From contig CP014761.1 in NCBI GenBank assembly GCA_001647635.1, positions 3,162,001 through 3,226,000 of the forward strand: a stretch of DNA of 64,000 nucleotides. Direction: 5' to 3'. Under the pieces are notes generated by a model, which was not told the origin of the DNA, ran no database searches, and saw nothing but the letters and a program-made list of their open reading frames with translations. Within the stretch, counting starts at the first letter, position 1. The number at the start of each line of letters is the position of its first letter. Origin of the DNA: Leifsonia xyli (GTDB lineage Bacteria; Actinomycetota; Actinomycetes; Actinomycetales; Microbacteriaceae). Below, one piece after another: positions 34,497 through 45,189 of this stretch. A program made the translations under genes and the position numbers.

Positions 34497-34525
34497 GTCG
34501 CCATCCTACGTCCGCCGCGAACCGC

Positions 34526-34531
34526 TATCCT
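34526..34531 (+). promoter_or_regulatory. Probable -10 box for a leaderless DUF3499 transcript
   Basis: TATCCT ends seven bases before the ATG at 34539, with no Shine-Dalgarno sequence. The same spacing recurs at several other genes in the window. Confidence 0.45.
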
Positions 34532-34538
34532 GTCCCCG

Positions 34539-34745
34539 ATGTTGAGCCGTCCCTGTTCCCGAGTCGCGTGCCCGCGCGACGCCGTGCAGACGCTCACGTA
34601 CGTTTACGCCGACTCCATGGCCGTCATCGGACCGCTGAGCCTCTCGCACGAGCCGCACTCGTACGACCTGTGCGCCATCCACGCCGAGCGCTTGTCCGCG
34701 CCGCAGGGCTGGCAGATCGTCCGCCACGTCGGCGTGACCGACTGA
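34539..34745 (+). CDS. DUF3499 family small protein
   Basis: This 68-residue protein begins MLSRPCSRVACPRDAVQTL and ends in ALVR-like residues around PQGWQIVRHVGVTD. It has cysteines at positions 6, 11 and near 46, with CAIHAERL after the third. The first pair with Cys and His later could bind zinc. DUF3499 proteins occur next to manB in many actinobacteria and have no known function. The ATG follows a TATCCT box by seven bases, pointing to a leaderless transcript. It lies 28 bases upstream of manB on the same strand. Confidence 0.85.
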   Translation: MLSRPCSRVACPRDAVQTLTYVYADSMAVIGPLSLSHEPHSYDLCAIHAERLSAPQGWQIVRHVGVTD

Positions 34746-34761
34746 AGAGGCCACCTCGCGG

Positions 34762-34767
34762 TAAGTT
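34762..34767 (+). promoter_or_regulatory. Possible -10 box next to the manB start
   Basis: TAAGTT fits the TAnnnT pattern and ends six bases before the ATG at 34774, so manB may have its own leaderless start inside the DUF3499-manB gap. The GGGG between box and ATG could instead act as a weak ribosome binding site. Confidence 0.3.
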
Positions 34768-34773
34768 GGGGCC

Positions 34774-36198
34774 ATGAGCACGCCCAGCGATCCGCGCCTG
34801 CAGTCCGTCGTCAAGACCTACGACATCCGCGGATTGGTCGGCAAGGACCTCGCGGAGGACGTGGTCGAGGCCATCGCCGCCGCCTTCGTCGACGAGGTGG
34901 ACGCTGCGGGGAGCGACGTCATCGTCGGCCACGACATGCGCGACTCGTCCCCGGCCTTCGCCGCGGCGTTCGCCCGGGGCGCTCAGGCGCGCGGCGCCGA
35001 CGTCGTCTCCATCGGGCTCTGCTCGACGGACGAGTCCTACTTCGCCTCCGGCTACCTCGAGGCGCCCGCCGCCATGTTCACCGCGAGCCACAACCCGCCG
35101 ACCTACAACGGCATCAAGCTCTCCCGCGCCGGGGCGCAGGGCCTGAGCATGGACACCGGGCTCGGCGCCGTCCGCGACCGCGCGGACGCGTACCTGCGCG
35201 ACGGCATCCCCGCGGTGGAGCGTCTGGGGACCTTCCGCGAGGAGGACGTCCTCGACCGCTATGCGGCCTATTTGCGCTCGCTCGTCGACCTGAGCGGGAT
35301 CCGGCCGATCACGGTCGTGGTCGACGCCGGCAACGGGATGGGCGGACTGACCGTTCCCGCCGTGCTGGAGGAGGCGGCGGGGCTGCCCGCCCTGCCGATC
35401 ACGGTCATCCCGCTGTACTTCGAGCTCGACGGCACCTTCCCGAACCACGAAGCGAACCCGCTGGAGCCGAAGAACCTCGTCGACCTGCAGCGCGCCGTCG
35501 TCGAGCACGGCGCCGACCTCGGGCTCGCCTTCGACGGCGACGCCGACCGCTGCTTCGTCGTGGACGAGCGCGGCTCGGCCGTCACACCGTCGGCCGTGGC
35601 GGCGATCGTGGCGCTCCGCGAGATCGCGCGGGCGCGTGCCGAGGATCCGGACGCCGAGATCACGGTCATCCACAACCTCATCACGTCCAACATCGTCCCG
35701 GAGACGATCGAGGCCGCGGGCGCGGTGCCGCTGCGCACGCGCGTCGGCCACACGCTCATCAAGGACGCCATGCGCCGGTCCGGCGCGGTGTTCGGCGGCG
35801 AGCACTCGGCGCACTACTACTTCCGCGACTTCTGGAGCGCTGACAACGGGATGCTGGCGGCCATGCACCTGCTCGCCGAGTTCGGCTCGCAGGAGCGTCC
35901 TCTGTCCGAGCTGGCGGCCCAATACACGCCGTACGCCATGTCGGGGGAGATCAACTCCACCGTGGACGACGTGCCCGCGGCGTTCACCCGCGTGGTCGAG
36001 GCCTTCACGAACCGCGCCGACTTCGACGAGCTGGACGGCCTCACCGTCACCGGCCGGGTCGGACAGGACGAGACGTTCTGGTGGTTCTCGGTTCGCCCGT
36101 CCAACACCGAGCCCCTGCTCCGGCTGAACGTCGAGGCCGGAGACCAGGCGACGATGGCCCGCATCCGCGACGAGGTGCTGGCGCTGATTCGTTCCTAG
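34774..36198 (+). CDS. manB: Phosphomannomutase/phosphoglucomutase
   Basis: This 474-residue enzyme moves phosphate between C6 and C1 of mannose or glucose, giving mannose 1-phosphate for GDP-mannose. The four family loops are visible: the active-site serine loop MFTASHNPPTYNGIK (Ser about residue 109), the metal-binding loop AFDGDADRCFVVDERG, the sugar-binding loop VFGGEHSAHYYF, and the phosphate-binding loop RPSNTEPLLRLNVEAG near the C-terminus. Length fits the alpha-D-phosphohexomutase family. It pairs with manA at 25354-26520. Gene order DUF3499-manB-ahcY matches other actinobacteria. Whether glucose is also used cannot be told from sequence. Confidence 0.94.
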   Translation: MSTPSDPRLQSVVKTYDIRGLVGKDLAEDVVEAIAAAFVDEVDAAGSDVIVGHDMRDSSPAFAAAFARGAQARGADVVSIGLCSTDESYFASGYLEAPAAMFTASHNPPTYNGIKLSRAGAQGLSMDTGLGAVRDRADAYLRDGIPAVERLGTFREEDVLDRYAAYLRSLVDLSGIRPITVVVDAGNGMGGLTVPAVLEEAAGLPALPITVIPLYFELDGTFPNHEANPLEPKNLVDLQRAVVEHGADLGLAFDGDADRCFVVDERGSAVTPSAVAAIVALREIARARAEDPDAEITVIHNLITSNIVPETIEAAGAVPLRTRVGHTLIKDAMRRSGAVFGGEHSAHYYFRDFWSADNGMLAAMHLLAEFGSQERPLSELAAQYTPYAMSGEINSTVDDVPAAFTRVVEAFTNRADFDELDGLTVTGRVGQDETFWWFSVRPSNTEPLLRLNVEAGDQATMARIRDEVLALIRS

Positions 36199-36289
36199 GG
36201 TCACCTCGGTCGCAGGCTCCCTCGGCGCTAGGGTCGCAGGACCGCTCCGCGCTCCTTCCAAGCTCCACCGCGCATGAGAGGATAGGGCC

Positions 36290-37767
<1,478 letters not shown>

Positions 37768-37768
<1 letters not shown>

Positions 37769-38319
37769 TGGTGCTCGACTTCGCCGACCGGGAGCTGCCC
37801 GGCGGCCTGATCCTCCGGGTCCGGAAGGAGCAGGACGCCGCGGCGCTCGCCGCCGCCTACCAGCGCAATCGCGGGCACCTCGCGCCGTGGGACCCGACGC
37901 GCACGGAGGACTTCTTCACCGAGGGCGGCCAGCTGGCGCAGACGCGCGAACTGCTCGCCTTGCGCGAGATGGACGCGACGCTGCCGCTGGTGCTCGTCGA
38001 GGGCGGCGAGATCGCCGGCGGGATGACGCTCAGCGGCATCGTCCGCGGCGCCTTCCAGTCGGCGACGGTCGGCTACTGGCTCGACCGCGACCACACCGGA
38101 CGCGGCCTGGCGTCGGCGGCGCTCTCGGCCGTGATCGAGGCCTCCCGCGACCAGTACGGGCTCCACCGCATCCAGGCGGCGACGCTGCTGGCCAACCACG
38201 CCTCGCAGTCGGTGCTCACCCGGGCGGGGTTCGAGCGCATCGGCGTCGCGCCGAAGTACCTGCAGATCGCCGGACGCTGGCAGGACCACGTCCTGTTCCA
38301 GCGCATCCTTCACGACTGA
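37768..38319 (+). CDS. GNAT family N-acetyltransferase, RimJ/RimL-like
   Basis: This 183-residue protein has a GNAT fold, with TVGYWLDRDHTGRGLASAAL as the acetyl-CoA-binding Arg-x-x-Gly-x-x region and LHRIQAATLLANHASQSVLT followed by AGFERIGVAPKYLQIAGRW, typical of RimJ/RimL enzymes that acetylate protein N-termini or small amines. The ATG overlaps the stop of ahcY by one base (TGATG), so its translation is coupled to ahcY. The stop codon lies one base from the end of the convergent cyclase gene. The substrate is unknown. Confidence 0.88.
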
Positions 38320-38320
38320 G

Positions 38321-38998
38321 TCAGCCCGGCAGCTCCGCGAACGCGCGCACCGGGAAGGTGCCGAAGCCCTCGATCGCCGGGGGAGCGGCGGTGAAGCGGG
38401 CGCCGCGCTCCGGCAGCTCGCCGAGCCGCGTCAGGTGCTCGACCACGTGGATGCCGGCGGCGAGCAGGATGCTGTGCGCCGGTCTGCTGCCGCCGCCCTC
38501 GGTGTCGTCGATGTTGAGCGAGTCGATGCCGACCAGGGCGACGCCCGCCTCCACCAGCGCCTGCGCCCCCTCCTCGGTGAGGAACGGGGCGCCCGCCGCG
38601 TACGCGGGGGTGCCGAAGTGCGCATCCCACCCCGTTCGCAGCAGCACGGCGCCACCCGGTTCGCCGACTCCGGCGACGGCCGAGGCGGGGACGCCGCGAG
38701 CGTCACGCACGCCGTCGCTCCAGTCGACGACCCCCGCCGGGAGGCCGACCAGCGTCGCCAGGTCGAGCCCGGCGAGGTCGCGGCCGTCCGCGTAGCGGTG
38801 GAACGGGCTGTCGAGATAGGTGCCCGTGTTGCCGATCATCGTGATCACGTCCATCGCGAACTCCGTGCCCAGTGCGTAGACCTCGCGGGAGGCCTCGCGG
38901 GTCAGGTGCGGCGTGATCGTCGGCGCGGGGAGCCCGGGATAGGTGACGAGCCCGGCGCGGATCGGGTGGCTGAGGTCGACGATGCGGCGTGCGGTCAC
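38321..38998 (-). CDS. Cyclase family protein (KynB-like fold) with changed metal ligands
   Basis: This 225-residue protein begins with RRIVDLSHPIRAGLVTYPGL, the start of the cyclase/kynurenine formamidase family. The family's metal motif HxGTHxDxPxH appears here as NTGTYLDSPFH, so two of the usual histidines are Asn and Tyr, while Asp and the last His remain. LVGIDSLNIDDTEGGGSRPA and HSILLAAGIHVVEHL are also family features. The enzyme may hydrolyse a different substrate or use a different metal. The GTG at 38998 is fixed by AGGAG just upstream. It follows the RDD gene by 34 bases. One-base separation from the convergent acetyltransferase gene leaves no room for a terminator. Confidence 0.86.
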   Translation of the reverse strand: MTARRIVDLSHPIRAGLVTYPGLPAPTITPHLTREASREVYALGTEFAMDVITMIGNTGTYLDSPFHRYADGRDLAGLDLATLVGLPAGVVDWSDGVRDARGVPASAVAGVGEPGGAVLLRTGWDAHFGTPAYAAGAPFLTEEGAQALVEAGVALVGIDSLNIDDTEGGGSRPAHSILLAAGIHVVEHLTRLGELPERGARFTAAPPAIEGFGTFPVRAFAELPG

Positions 38999-39032
38999 GG
39001 TGCTCCTATGGATCGGGGTCGGCGTCGAGCGC

Positions 39033-39880
39033 TCAGCGCTCGGGGAAGCCGTGCGGCAGCGCGCCGAGCACCGGTTCGAGCCGTTCCAGCCGCTGCTTCT
39101 CCAGCTCGAGTCCGCGCGCGTCGCGCTCCCGCCGCAGCACCGCGACGGCGACGAGGAACGTCTCGGCGTCGACCGGGGGACGGGGGAGACGTAGGGCACC
39201 GCTTCACGCGCCAACTCGGTGCTGAGGCCGAGGCGCGCGGCCGGCGTCAGGTCCGGCGCCTGGCGGATGAACTGCGCGATCCGGCGCGAGAGCCGGTCCG
39301 GCAGGCGCGCGACGTCCGCGGTCGCCGCCCAGGCGGTCAGGTGCGGGGCGAGGTAGAGGGGCAGCGGGGTCGGCTTCGGAACGCGCACGAGCTGGCTGTA
39401 CGTTCCCGCAAGCAGGTCGCCGAGCCGCTTCGACCGGGTGTTGAGCAGGCCGGTCAGCGCGGCGACGGCGCCGACCGTCATGAAGATCTCGAGAACGCCG
39501 ACGAGGGCGCGGATGAACGAGTGCCGGAAGCCGATGGCCCCTCCGTCGTCGCGCACGATCCGCGCGCCGACCGCGAGCTTGCCGAGCGAGCGGCCTCGGG
39601 ACGCGAGCTCGACCGTCGTCGGCAGGACCACCATCCCGAACACCAGGATGAGCACCACCAAAGCCCGGGCAAGGGCCTGATCCAGGCCGCCGCCGGTGGC
39701 CGCCAGCAGCAGGATGCAGCCGAACATGACCAGCATGTACACGAGCCAGTCGATGATGCAGCCGGCCGCCCGCAGGATGTAGCTGGCGGGCTTCACGTCG
39801 AGCGCGACGGCTTCGCCGGTGACCAGCTCGCGCTCGTCCCGCGACGCGCTCCCCGGCCCCGCCTGCATCATAGATATCAT
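39033..39880 (-). pseudogene. RDD family membrane protein gene with a one-base frameshift near its 3' end
   Basis: From ATG 39880 (or 39871/39868) the first 230 or so residues form an RDD protein: KPASYILRAAGCIIDWLVYM, RGRSLGKLAVGARIVRDDGG and FIRALVGVLEIFMT, with three hydrophobic segments. After AREAVPYVSP the frame loses protein character and runs on through the cyclase gene with no stop. In a neighbouring frame the sequence continues naturally as VDAETFLVAVAVLRRERDAR and ends with GALPHGFPER and TGA at 39033-39035. Adding one base to either GGGGG run at 39175-39179 or 39182-39186 restores a protein of about 282 residues. A mutation or a sequencing error are both possible. The gene is divergent from the SpoIIM-family gene, with starts eight bases apart. 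Confidence 0.82.
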
Positions 39881-39888
39881 CTAAGCAG
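39875..39888 (+). promoter_or_regulatory. Ultra-compact divergent start region between RDD and SpoIIM-family genes
   Basis: The two start codons are separated by only eight bases (39881-39888). On the plus strand TATCAT (39875-39880) ends eight bases before the SpoIIM-family ATG. On the minus strand TTAGAT (39884-39879) ends seven bases before an in-frame RDD ATG at 39871. Both fit leaderless transcripts from overlapping -10 boxes. Confidence 0.35.
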
Positions 39889-40884
39889 ATGGACCTCGAC
39901 GCCTACACCGCCGCGCGCAGCGCCGACTGGGAGGAGCTCTCCCGGCTGGCCGCGAAGCGACGCCTCGACGGGGCCGAGGCCGACCGGCTGATCGACCTCT
40001 ACCAGTCCGGCGCGGCCGACCTGTCGGCCCTCCAGACCAGCGCGGGAGCGACCACCGCGGGCGATCGGCTCTCGCTCGCGCTGTCGAACGCCCGGCTGCG
40101 CTTCACCGGCGCCGGAGCCAACCTGTTCGCGCAGCTGCCGCGCTTCTTCGTGCTGCAGCTGCCCGCCGCGCTCTACCGCCTCCGCTGGATCGTGCTGGCC
40201 GTCGCCCTCGCCACAGCCGTGATCGCCACGCTGTACGCGCTGTGGATCACCGGCAACCCGGACGTGCTCCGCAATCTCGGCGACGACGCGAACCTGCGCC
40301 GCTACGTGGAGCACGACTTCATCGACTACTACTCGAACAACCCGGCCGCGTCGTTCGCGGGCCAGGTGTGGACGAACAACGCCTGGATCGCGGCACAGTG
40401 CATCGCGTTCGGCATCACCGGCCTCTACGTTCCGTACGTGCTCATCCAGAACGCGGTCGGCGTCGGCACCGCGGCGGGCGTGATGTTCGCCTACGGCCGC
40501 GGCGACGTGCTGTTCTCCTACATCGTCCCGCACGGCCTGCTCGAGCTCACCAGCGTCTTCGTCGCCGCGGCCGCGGGCCTCCGCATCTTCTGGGCCTGGA
40601 TCGCCCCCGGCGCGCGCACCCGCGGCCAGGCGCTCGCCGAGGACGGCCGGGCGCTGTTCACGGTCGCCGTCGGCTGCGCCATCTCCCTATTCGTCTCCGG
40701 GCTCATCGAGGGCTTCGTGACGCCATCCGGCCTGCCCGTCTGGGCGAAGATCGGAATCGGGGCGCTCGCCCTGGCCGCATTCCTGACCTACATGCTGGTG
40801 CTCGGGCGGCGCGCCGTGCGTGCCGGCGAGACGGGAGACCTCACCGAGTACGAAGCGGGGACGCGACGCATCGTCGCCGGGTGA
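39889..40884 (+). CDS. Stage II sporulation protein M (SpoIIM) family membrane protein
   Basis: This 331-residue protein has a cytoplasmic N-terminal part of about 95 residues (WEELSRLAAKRRLDGAEADR) and five or six hydrophobic segments. NNAWIAAQCIAFGITGLYVP and YIVPHGLLELTSVFVAAAAG hold the conserved Asn, His-Gly and Glu of the SpoIIM family. In non-sporulating actinobacteria such proteins usually sit beside MoxR, DUF58 and RDD genes, exactly as here, and probably work in the same envelope complex; the function is unknown. The ATG lies eight bases from the start of the divergent RDD gene, so there is no normal ribosome binding site. A TATCAT box at 39875-39880 suggests leaderless transcription. 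Confidence 0.9.
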   Translation: MDLDAYTAARSADWEELSRLAAKRRLDGAEADRLIDLYQSGAADLSALQTSAGATTAGDRLSLALSNARLRFTGAGANLFAQLPRFFVLQLPAALYRLRWIVLAVALATAVIATLYALWITGNPDVLRNLGDDANLRRYVEHDFIDYYSNNPAASFAGQVWTNNAWIAAQCIAFGITGLYVPYVLIQNAVGVGTAAGVMFAYGRGDVLFSYIVPHGLLELTSVFVAAAAGLRIFWAWIAPGARTRGQALAEDGRALFTVAVGCAISLFVSGLIEGFVTPSGLPVWAKIGIGALALAAFLTYMLVLGRRAVRAGETGDLTEYEAGTRRIVAG

Positions 40885-40908
40885 CCGACCGGCTGTCGAC
40901 GCCGCGCG

Positions 40909-42249
40909 TCAGAGCCGTCCGGCGGCCTTCAGCGCCAGGTACCGGTCGGCGAGTGCCGGCGGCAGGTCCGCGGGTGCCCCGGTCACCACATCCCCGCCGA
41001 GCCGGCGCACCGCGGCCGCGACGCGGCTGACGTCGAGCAGCGAGCGCTCGGCGGCCGCCGCCCGGTAGACCGCCTCGCGGTTCGGCCGCTCGCGCGTTGC
41101 CGCCAGCGTGTCCGGGTCGGTAACGCTCGCGACCACGACGAGGTGCTTGGCGGTCAGCTGGGGGAGGGCGGAGAGCAGCCCGCGCGACGCGCCGGGGGAC
41201 TCGATCGAGGTGAGCAGCACGACCAGCGACCGCTGCGACGTGACCTGCGCCACCTGCGACGGCACGGCCGACCAGTCCATCTCGATGAGGGCGGGCTCGA
41301 TCCCGGCCATCGCATCCACCATCCGCGACAGCAGCTCCGGGCCGGAGGCTCCCTGCACCCGGCCGCGGACGACCCGGTCGTACGCGATCAGATCCACCCG
41401 GTCGCCCGCGCGCGTGGCCAGGGCGGCGAGCAGCAGCGAGGACTCGAACGCGGTGTCGATCCGCGGCTCGTCGGCGACGCGTGCGGCGGAGGTGCGCGCG
41501 GTGTCGATCACGATGACCACGCGCCGGTCGCGCTCGGGTCGCCAGGTGCGGACCATCACCCGGGCGCCGCGTCCGCCGGTCGGGTCGTGTCGGCGTGCCG
41601 TCGCCCGCCAGTCGATCGAGCGCACGTCGTCACCGCGCACGTACTCGCGCAGCGAGTCGAACTCGGTCCCCTGGCCGCGGAGCAGCACGGTCGTGCTCCC
41701 CTCCAGCTCACGCAGGCGGGCGAGTCGCGAGGGCAGGTGCTTGCGGGCGGTGAACGGCGGCAGCACCCGGATGCGGCCCGGCGCCTCGAGCGTCGCCTGC
41801 CGCGCCCACAGGTGCAGGGGCCCCCAGGACCGCACAGTGACGGCCGCCACGCGGCGTTCGCCGCGCCGCCACGGGCGCAGCGACGCGACGACGCGGCGGC
41901 GCTCGCCGGCCAGGATCGAGACCCGCGTGCGTGTCGGTGCGGCGCCGGCGGAAGGCTCCCAGGCGTCGCGCACGGTGCCGCGGAGCGTCCGGCGACCTGC
42001 GTTCGTCACCAGCAGCTCCGACTCCGCCTCTGCTCCGAGGCGCACGCGAGCCGGGAGCGTGCGCTCCAGCCGGACCGCGCGCGGCGAGGCGGCCGCCGTC
42101 AGGTCGATCGCCCCCAGGAGGATGCACAGCACGAGCCAGCCGCCCAGCGCGAGGTACGCGGTCGCGTCGTTCCCGCCGCCCAGTCCGAGCAGCACGACGG
42201 GGACGACGCCCAGCGCGAGCAGGGCGACGAAGCGTCCGGATACGGTCAC
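40909..42249 (-). CDS. DUF58 domain-containing protein
   Basis: This 446-residue protein begins with two hydrophobic segments (GRFVALLALGVVPVVLLGLG and YLALGGWLVLCILLGAIDL) and continues with a beta-rich part and a von Willebrand factor A-like DUF58 domain. The signature FDSLREYVRGDDVRSIDWRA is clear, followed by RDRRVVIVIDTARTS. DUF58 proteins work with MoxR ATPases, probably in folding or assembling envelope proteins. GTG 42249 lies nine bases after the moxR stop on the same strand, so it is the last gene of the operon that starts at 46461. It is convergent with the SpoIIM-family gene. Confidence 0.92.
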   Translation of the reverse strand: MTVSGRFVALLALGVVPVVLLGLGGGNDATAYLALGGWLVLCILLGAIDLTAAASPRAVRLERTLPARVRLGAEAESELLVTNAGRRTLRGTVRDAWEPSAGAAPTRTRVSILAGERRRVVASLRPWRRGERRVAAVTVRSWGPLHLWARQATLEAPGRIRVLPPFTARKHLPSRLARLRELEGSTTVLLRGQGTEFDSLREYVRGDDVRSIDWRATARRHDPTGGRGARVMVRTWRPERDRRVVIVIDTARTSAARVADEPRIDTAFESSLLLAALATRAGDRVDLIAYDRVVRGRVQGASGPELLSRMVDAMAGIEPALIEMDWSAVPSQVAQVTSQRSLVVLLTSIESPGASRGLLSALPQLTAKHLVVVASVTDPDTLAATRERPNREAVYRAAAAERSLLDVSRVAAAVRRLGGDVVTGAPADLPPALADRYLALKAAGRL

Positions 42250-42258
42250 GTCGGGCGC

Positions 42259-43265
<1,007 letters not shown>

Positions 43266-43269
<4 letters not shown>

Positions 43270-44549
43270 TCGCTCATTCTTCCGTTCTGGCCCGGATCGG
43301 GCGGGGACGTGGGCGGTGCGGCGGTCGGCGAGACGGCGTCCGCCGCGGCGCGTTCGAGGTCCGCGAGGTCGTCCGAGAGCCGCAGCAGGTCGCGGTCGGT
43401 GGTGGGGACGCGGTCGACGAGGACGTCGCGGACGCGCATCCGGTCGGCTCGCAGCAGCGCCGCGACGGCGTCTGCGACCTCGAGCGTGGTCGCGGTGGCC
43501 GGCAGGCCGACGACGACGGAGAGGCGCCCGATCGTCCCGACGCGCAGCGCGTCGGCGGCGCGCAGCCTCGCGGAGGACCGCTGGTAGAGCCGGGCGCGGC
43601 CTTCCCGGGTCTCCCCGGCGCGGACGACCACCGGCAGGTTCTCGACGACGAGCGGCCCGAAGCGCCGTCCGCGCCAGACGGCGGCCGCGATGAACACGAC
43701 CATCAGCAGGAGCATCACGGGCGTGACCCAGCCCGGGGTGAGCGCCGCGATGTCCGGCGGCCCGGTGACCGGACGGTCGTCGATCGACGGGAGATACCAG
43801 ACCAGCGTGCGGTGGGCGCCGAGCAGGTTGAGCGCCAGCGCCGCGTTCCCCTCGCGCTCCACGCCGTCGTTCGTGAGCACGGCGGCGGAACCCAGGAGGT
43901 ACAGCGTCGAATCGTCGAACGTCGTGCGGACGAGCGACGTCCGTCCGCCCGCGTCCGTGAAGCACGCGACGCCGTCGCCGGCGACCCGGAACGTGCCGGG
44001 ATGGATGTGCTCCTCCGTGTTGGGGGTGCTGCGCGGGTCGATGCGCTCGGCCCGCTCGGCCGCGCGGACGCCGCACCCGGCGGTGACAGCCCCGCGCGGT
44101 GCGCCGGCCGCAGTGACGTCGGGCGCGACCGTCCGCAGAGCCGCGAATCCCGGCTCGACCAGCACGAGGGTGCGTCCGTCGCCCGCGAGCGATCGGTAGC
44201 CCGAGGAGGACAGGTTTCCCTGCGGGTCGTACATGAGCACGGTCGCCTCGTCCGCGGCCGCCCGCGTGGCGTCGGCGAGCGTGGTGACCGGATGGATCGT
44301 CACGCCCTGATCCTTCAGCACCTGGGCGACCGCCTCGGCGCCGGCCGGGGCGGCGTTGGCCGGGTCGACGGGCGTGCCCTCGCCGCTGCGCCCGCCGGTC
44401 AGCAGGATGCCGAAGAGCGCGATGACGACCGCGATCGCGGCCAGGACGATCCACGGCACGGCCCGCCGCGCCGTCTGACGGACCGTGGGCGAGACCGCCG
44501 GAGCGGGCGCCGTCACGTCCCGGTCGCGCACCGGTGCGGACGCGGTCAC
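43266..44549 (-). CDS. DUF4350 domain-containing membrane protein
   Basis: This 427-residue protein has a cytoplasmic N-terminus, a first membrane segment (AVPWIVLAAIAVVIALFGIL), an outer domain with TLADATRAAADEATVLMYDP and two likely disulfide cysteines (TAGCGVRAAE and GVACFTDAG), a second segment (WVTPVMLLLMVVFIAAAVW) followed by GRRFGPLVVENLPVVVRAGE, and a cytoplasmic C-terminus. This layout matches DUF4350 proteins of MoxR-DUF58 operons. GTG 44549 overlaps the stop of the DUF4129 gene (GTGA), and its stop overlaps moxR (ATGA). It may be a membrane-bound partner of MoxR. The final 25 residues are Pro-rich. Confidence 0.88.
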
Positions 44550-45187
44550 GACGTCACCGCCGCCGCGGGGACGCGCACCCGCTGCAGGCGCTGATCCAGG
44601 GCGACCAGCTGCTGGTAGGCGGCCTCGGTGCCCGGCCGATCGAGGTAGCGCACGTCGTCGAAGGAGCGCGCCGCAGCTCGCAGGGCCTCGCGCTCGTCCG
44701 GCGCGACCGCGGCGGTGCGCTGGGCGAACTCCGTCGCCGTCGTCCCCGGCGTCACGCGCACGAGTGTGCGCTCGTCCAGCGACACCGCGATCGCACGGAA
44801 CTGCTCCTCCACCGCGACCACCCAGTCGCCCGCGCGCGCCGCGCGTTCCGCGGCCGCACGCAGGTCGGCGGCGCTGCGGGAGTCCTCGTGGCCGAACAGC
44901 GACCGCCGCTCGCGCTCCGACCGGCGATTGACCCGCGGACGGCCGAACACGAAGAAGGCGACCGCGATCAGCCCGGCGATCACCAGCACCACGACGAGGA
45001 GCAGCACCGGGCCGCCGTTGGCTCCCGGGCCCTGGAACAGCGAGGCGAGCCAGTCCTGCACGGCCTTCGACGCCAGATCGAACCAGGTCGGTTTGGCGGC
45101 CTGGTACTGCGGGCGCGCGAGCTCGTCGCGCAGCCACTGCTGCGCCTCCGGCGAGCTCGGGTCCACCGGGATGTCGACGTGGAACAC
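44546..45187 (-). CDS. DUF4129 domain-containing membrane protein
   Basis: This 213-residue protein has one membrane segment (GPVLLLVVVLVIAGLIAVAF) near residue 65 and a cytoplasmic DUF4129 domain after it. RAARAGDWVVAVEEQFRAIA and LVRVTPGTTATEFAQRTAAV are typical of DUF4129, and FDDVRYLDRPGTEAAYQQLV closes the domain. The N-terminal part outside the membrane is short. The start GTG 45187 is two bases after the stop of the upstream gene, and its 3' end overlaps the DUF4350 gene. It is part of the MoxR-DUF58 operon; function unknown. Confidence 0.88.
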   Translation of the reverse strand: MFHVDIPVDPSSPEAQQWLRDELARPQYQAAKPTWFDLASKAVQDWLASLFQGPGANGGPVLLLVVVLVIAGLIAVAFFVFGRPRVNRRSERERRSLFGHEDSRSAADLRAAAERAARAGDWVVAVEEQFRAIAVSLDERTLVRVTPGTTATEFAQRTAAVAPDEREALRAAARSFDDVRYLDRPGTEAAYQQLVALDQRLQRVRVPAAAVTS

Positions 45188-45189
45188 GA

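Noticed and set aside
36199..36289. Possible S-adenosylhomocysteine riboswitch before ahcY
   Set aside because: The leader has short repeats (GGTCGCAGG twice) and GC-rich bits, but the order of conserved elements does not match the known riboswitch, and no convincing pseudoknot could be drawn.
38321..39880. A single 519-residue RDD-cyclase fusion protein
   Set aside because: The joining segment has no protein character, the natural RDD end lies in another frame, and the cyclase has its own ribosome binding site and start.
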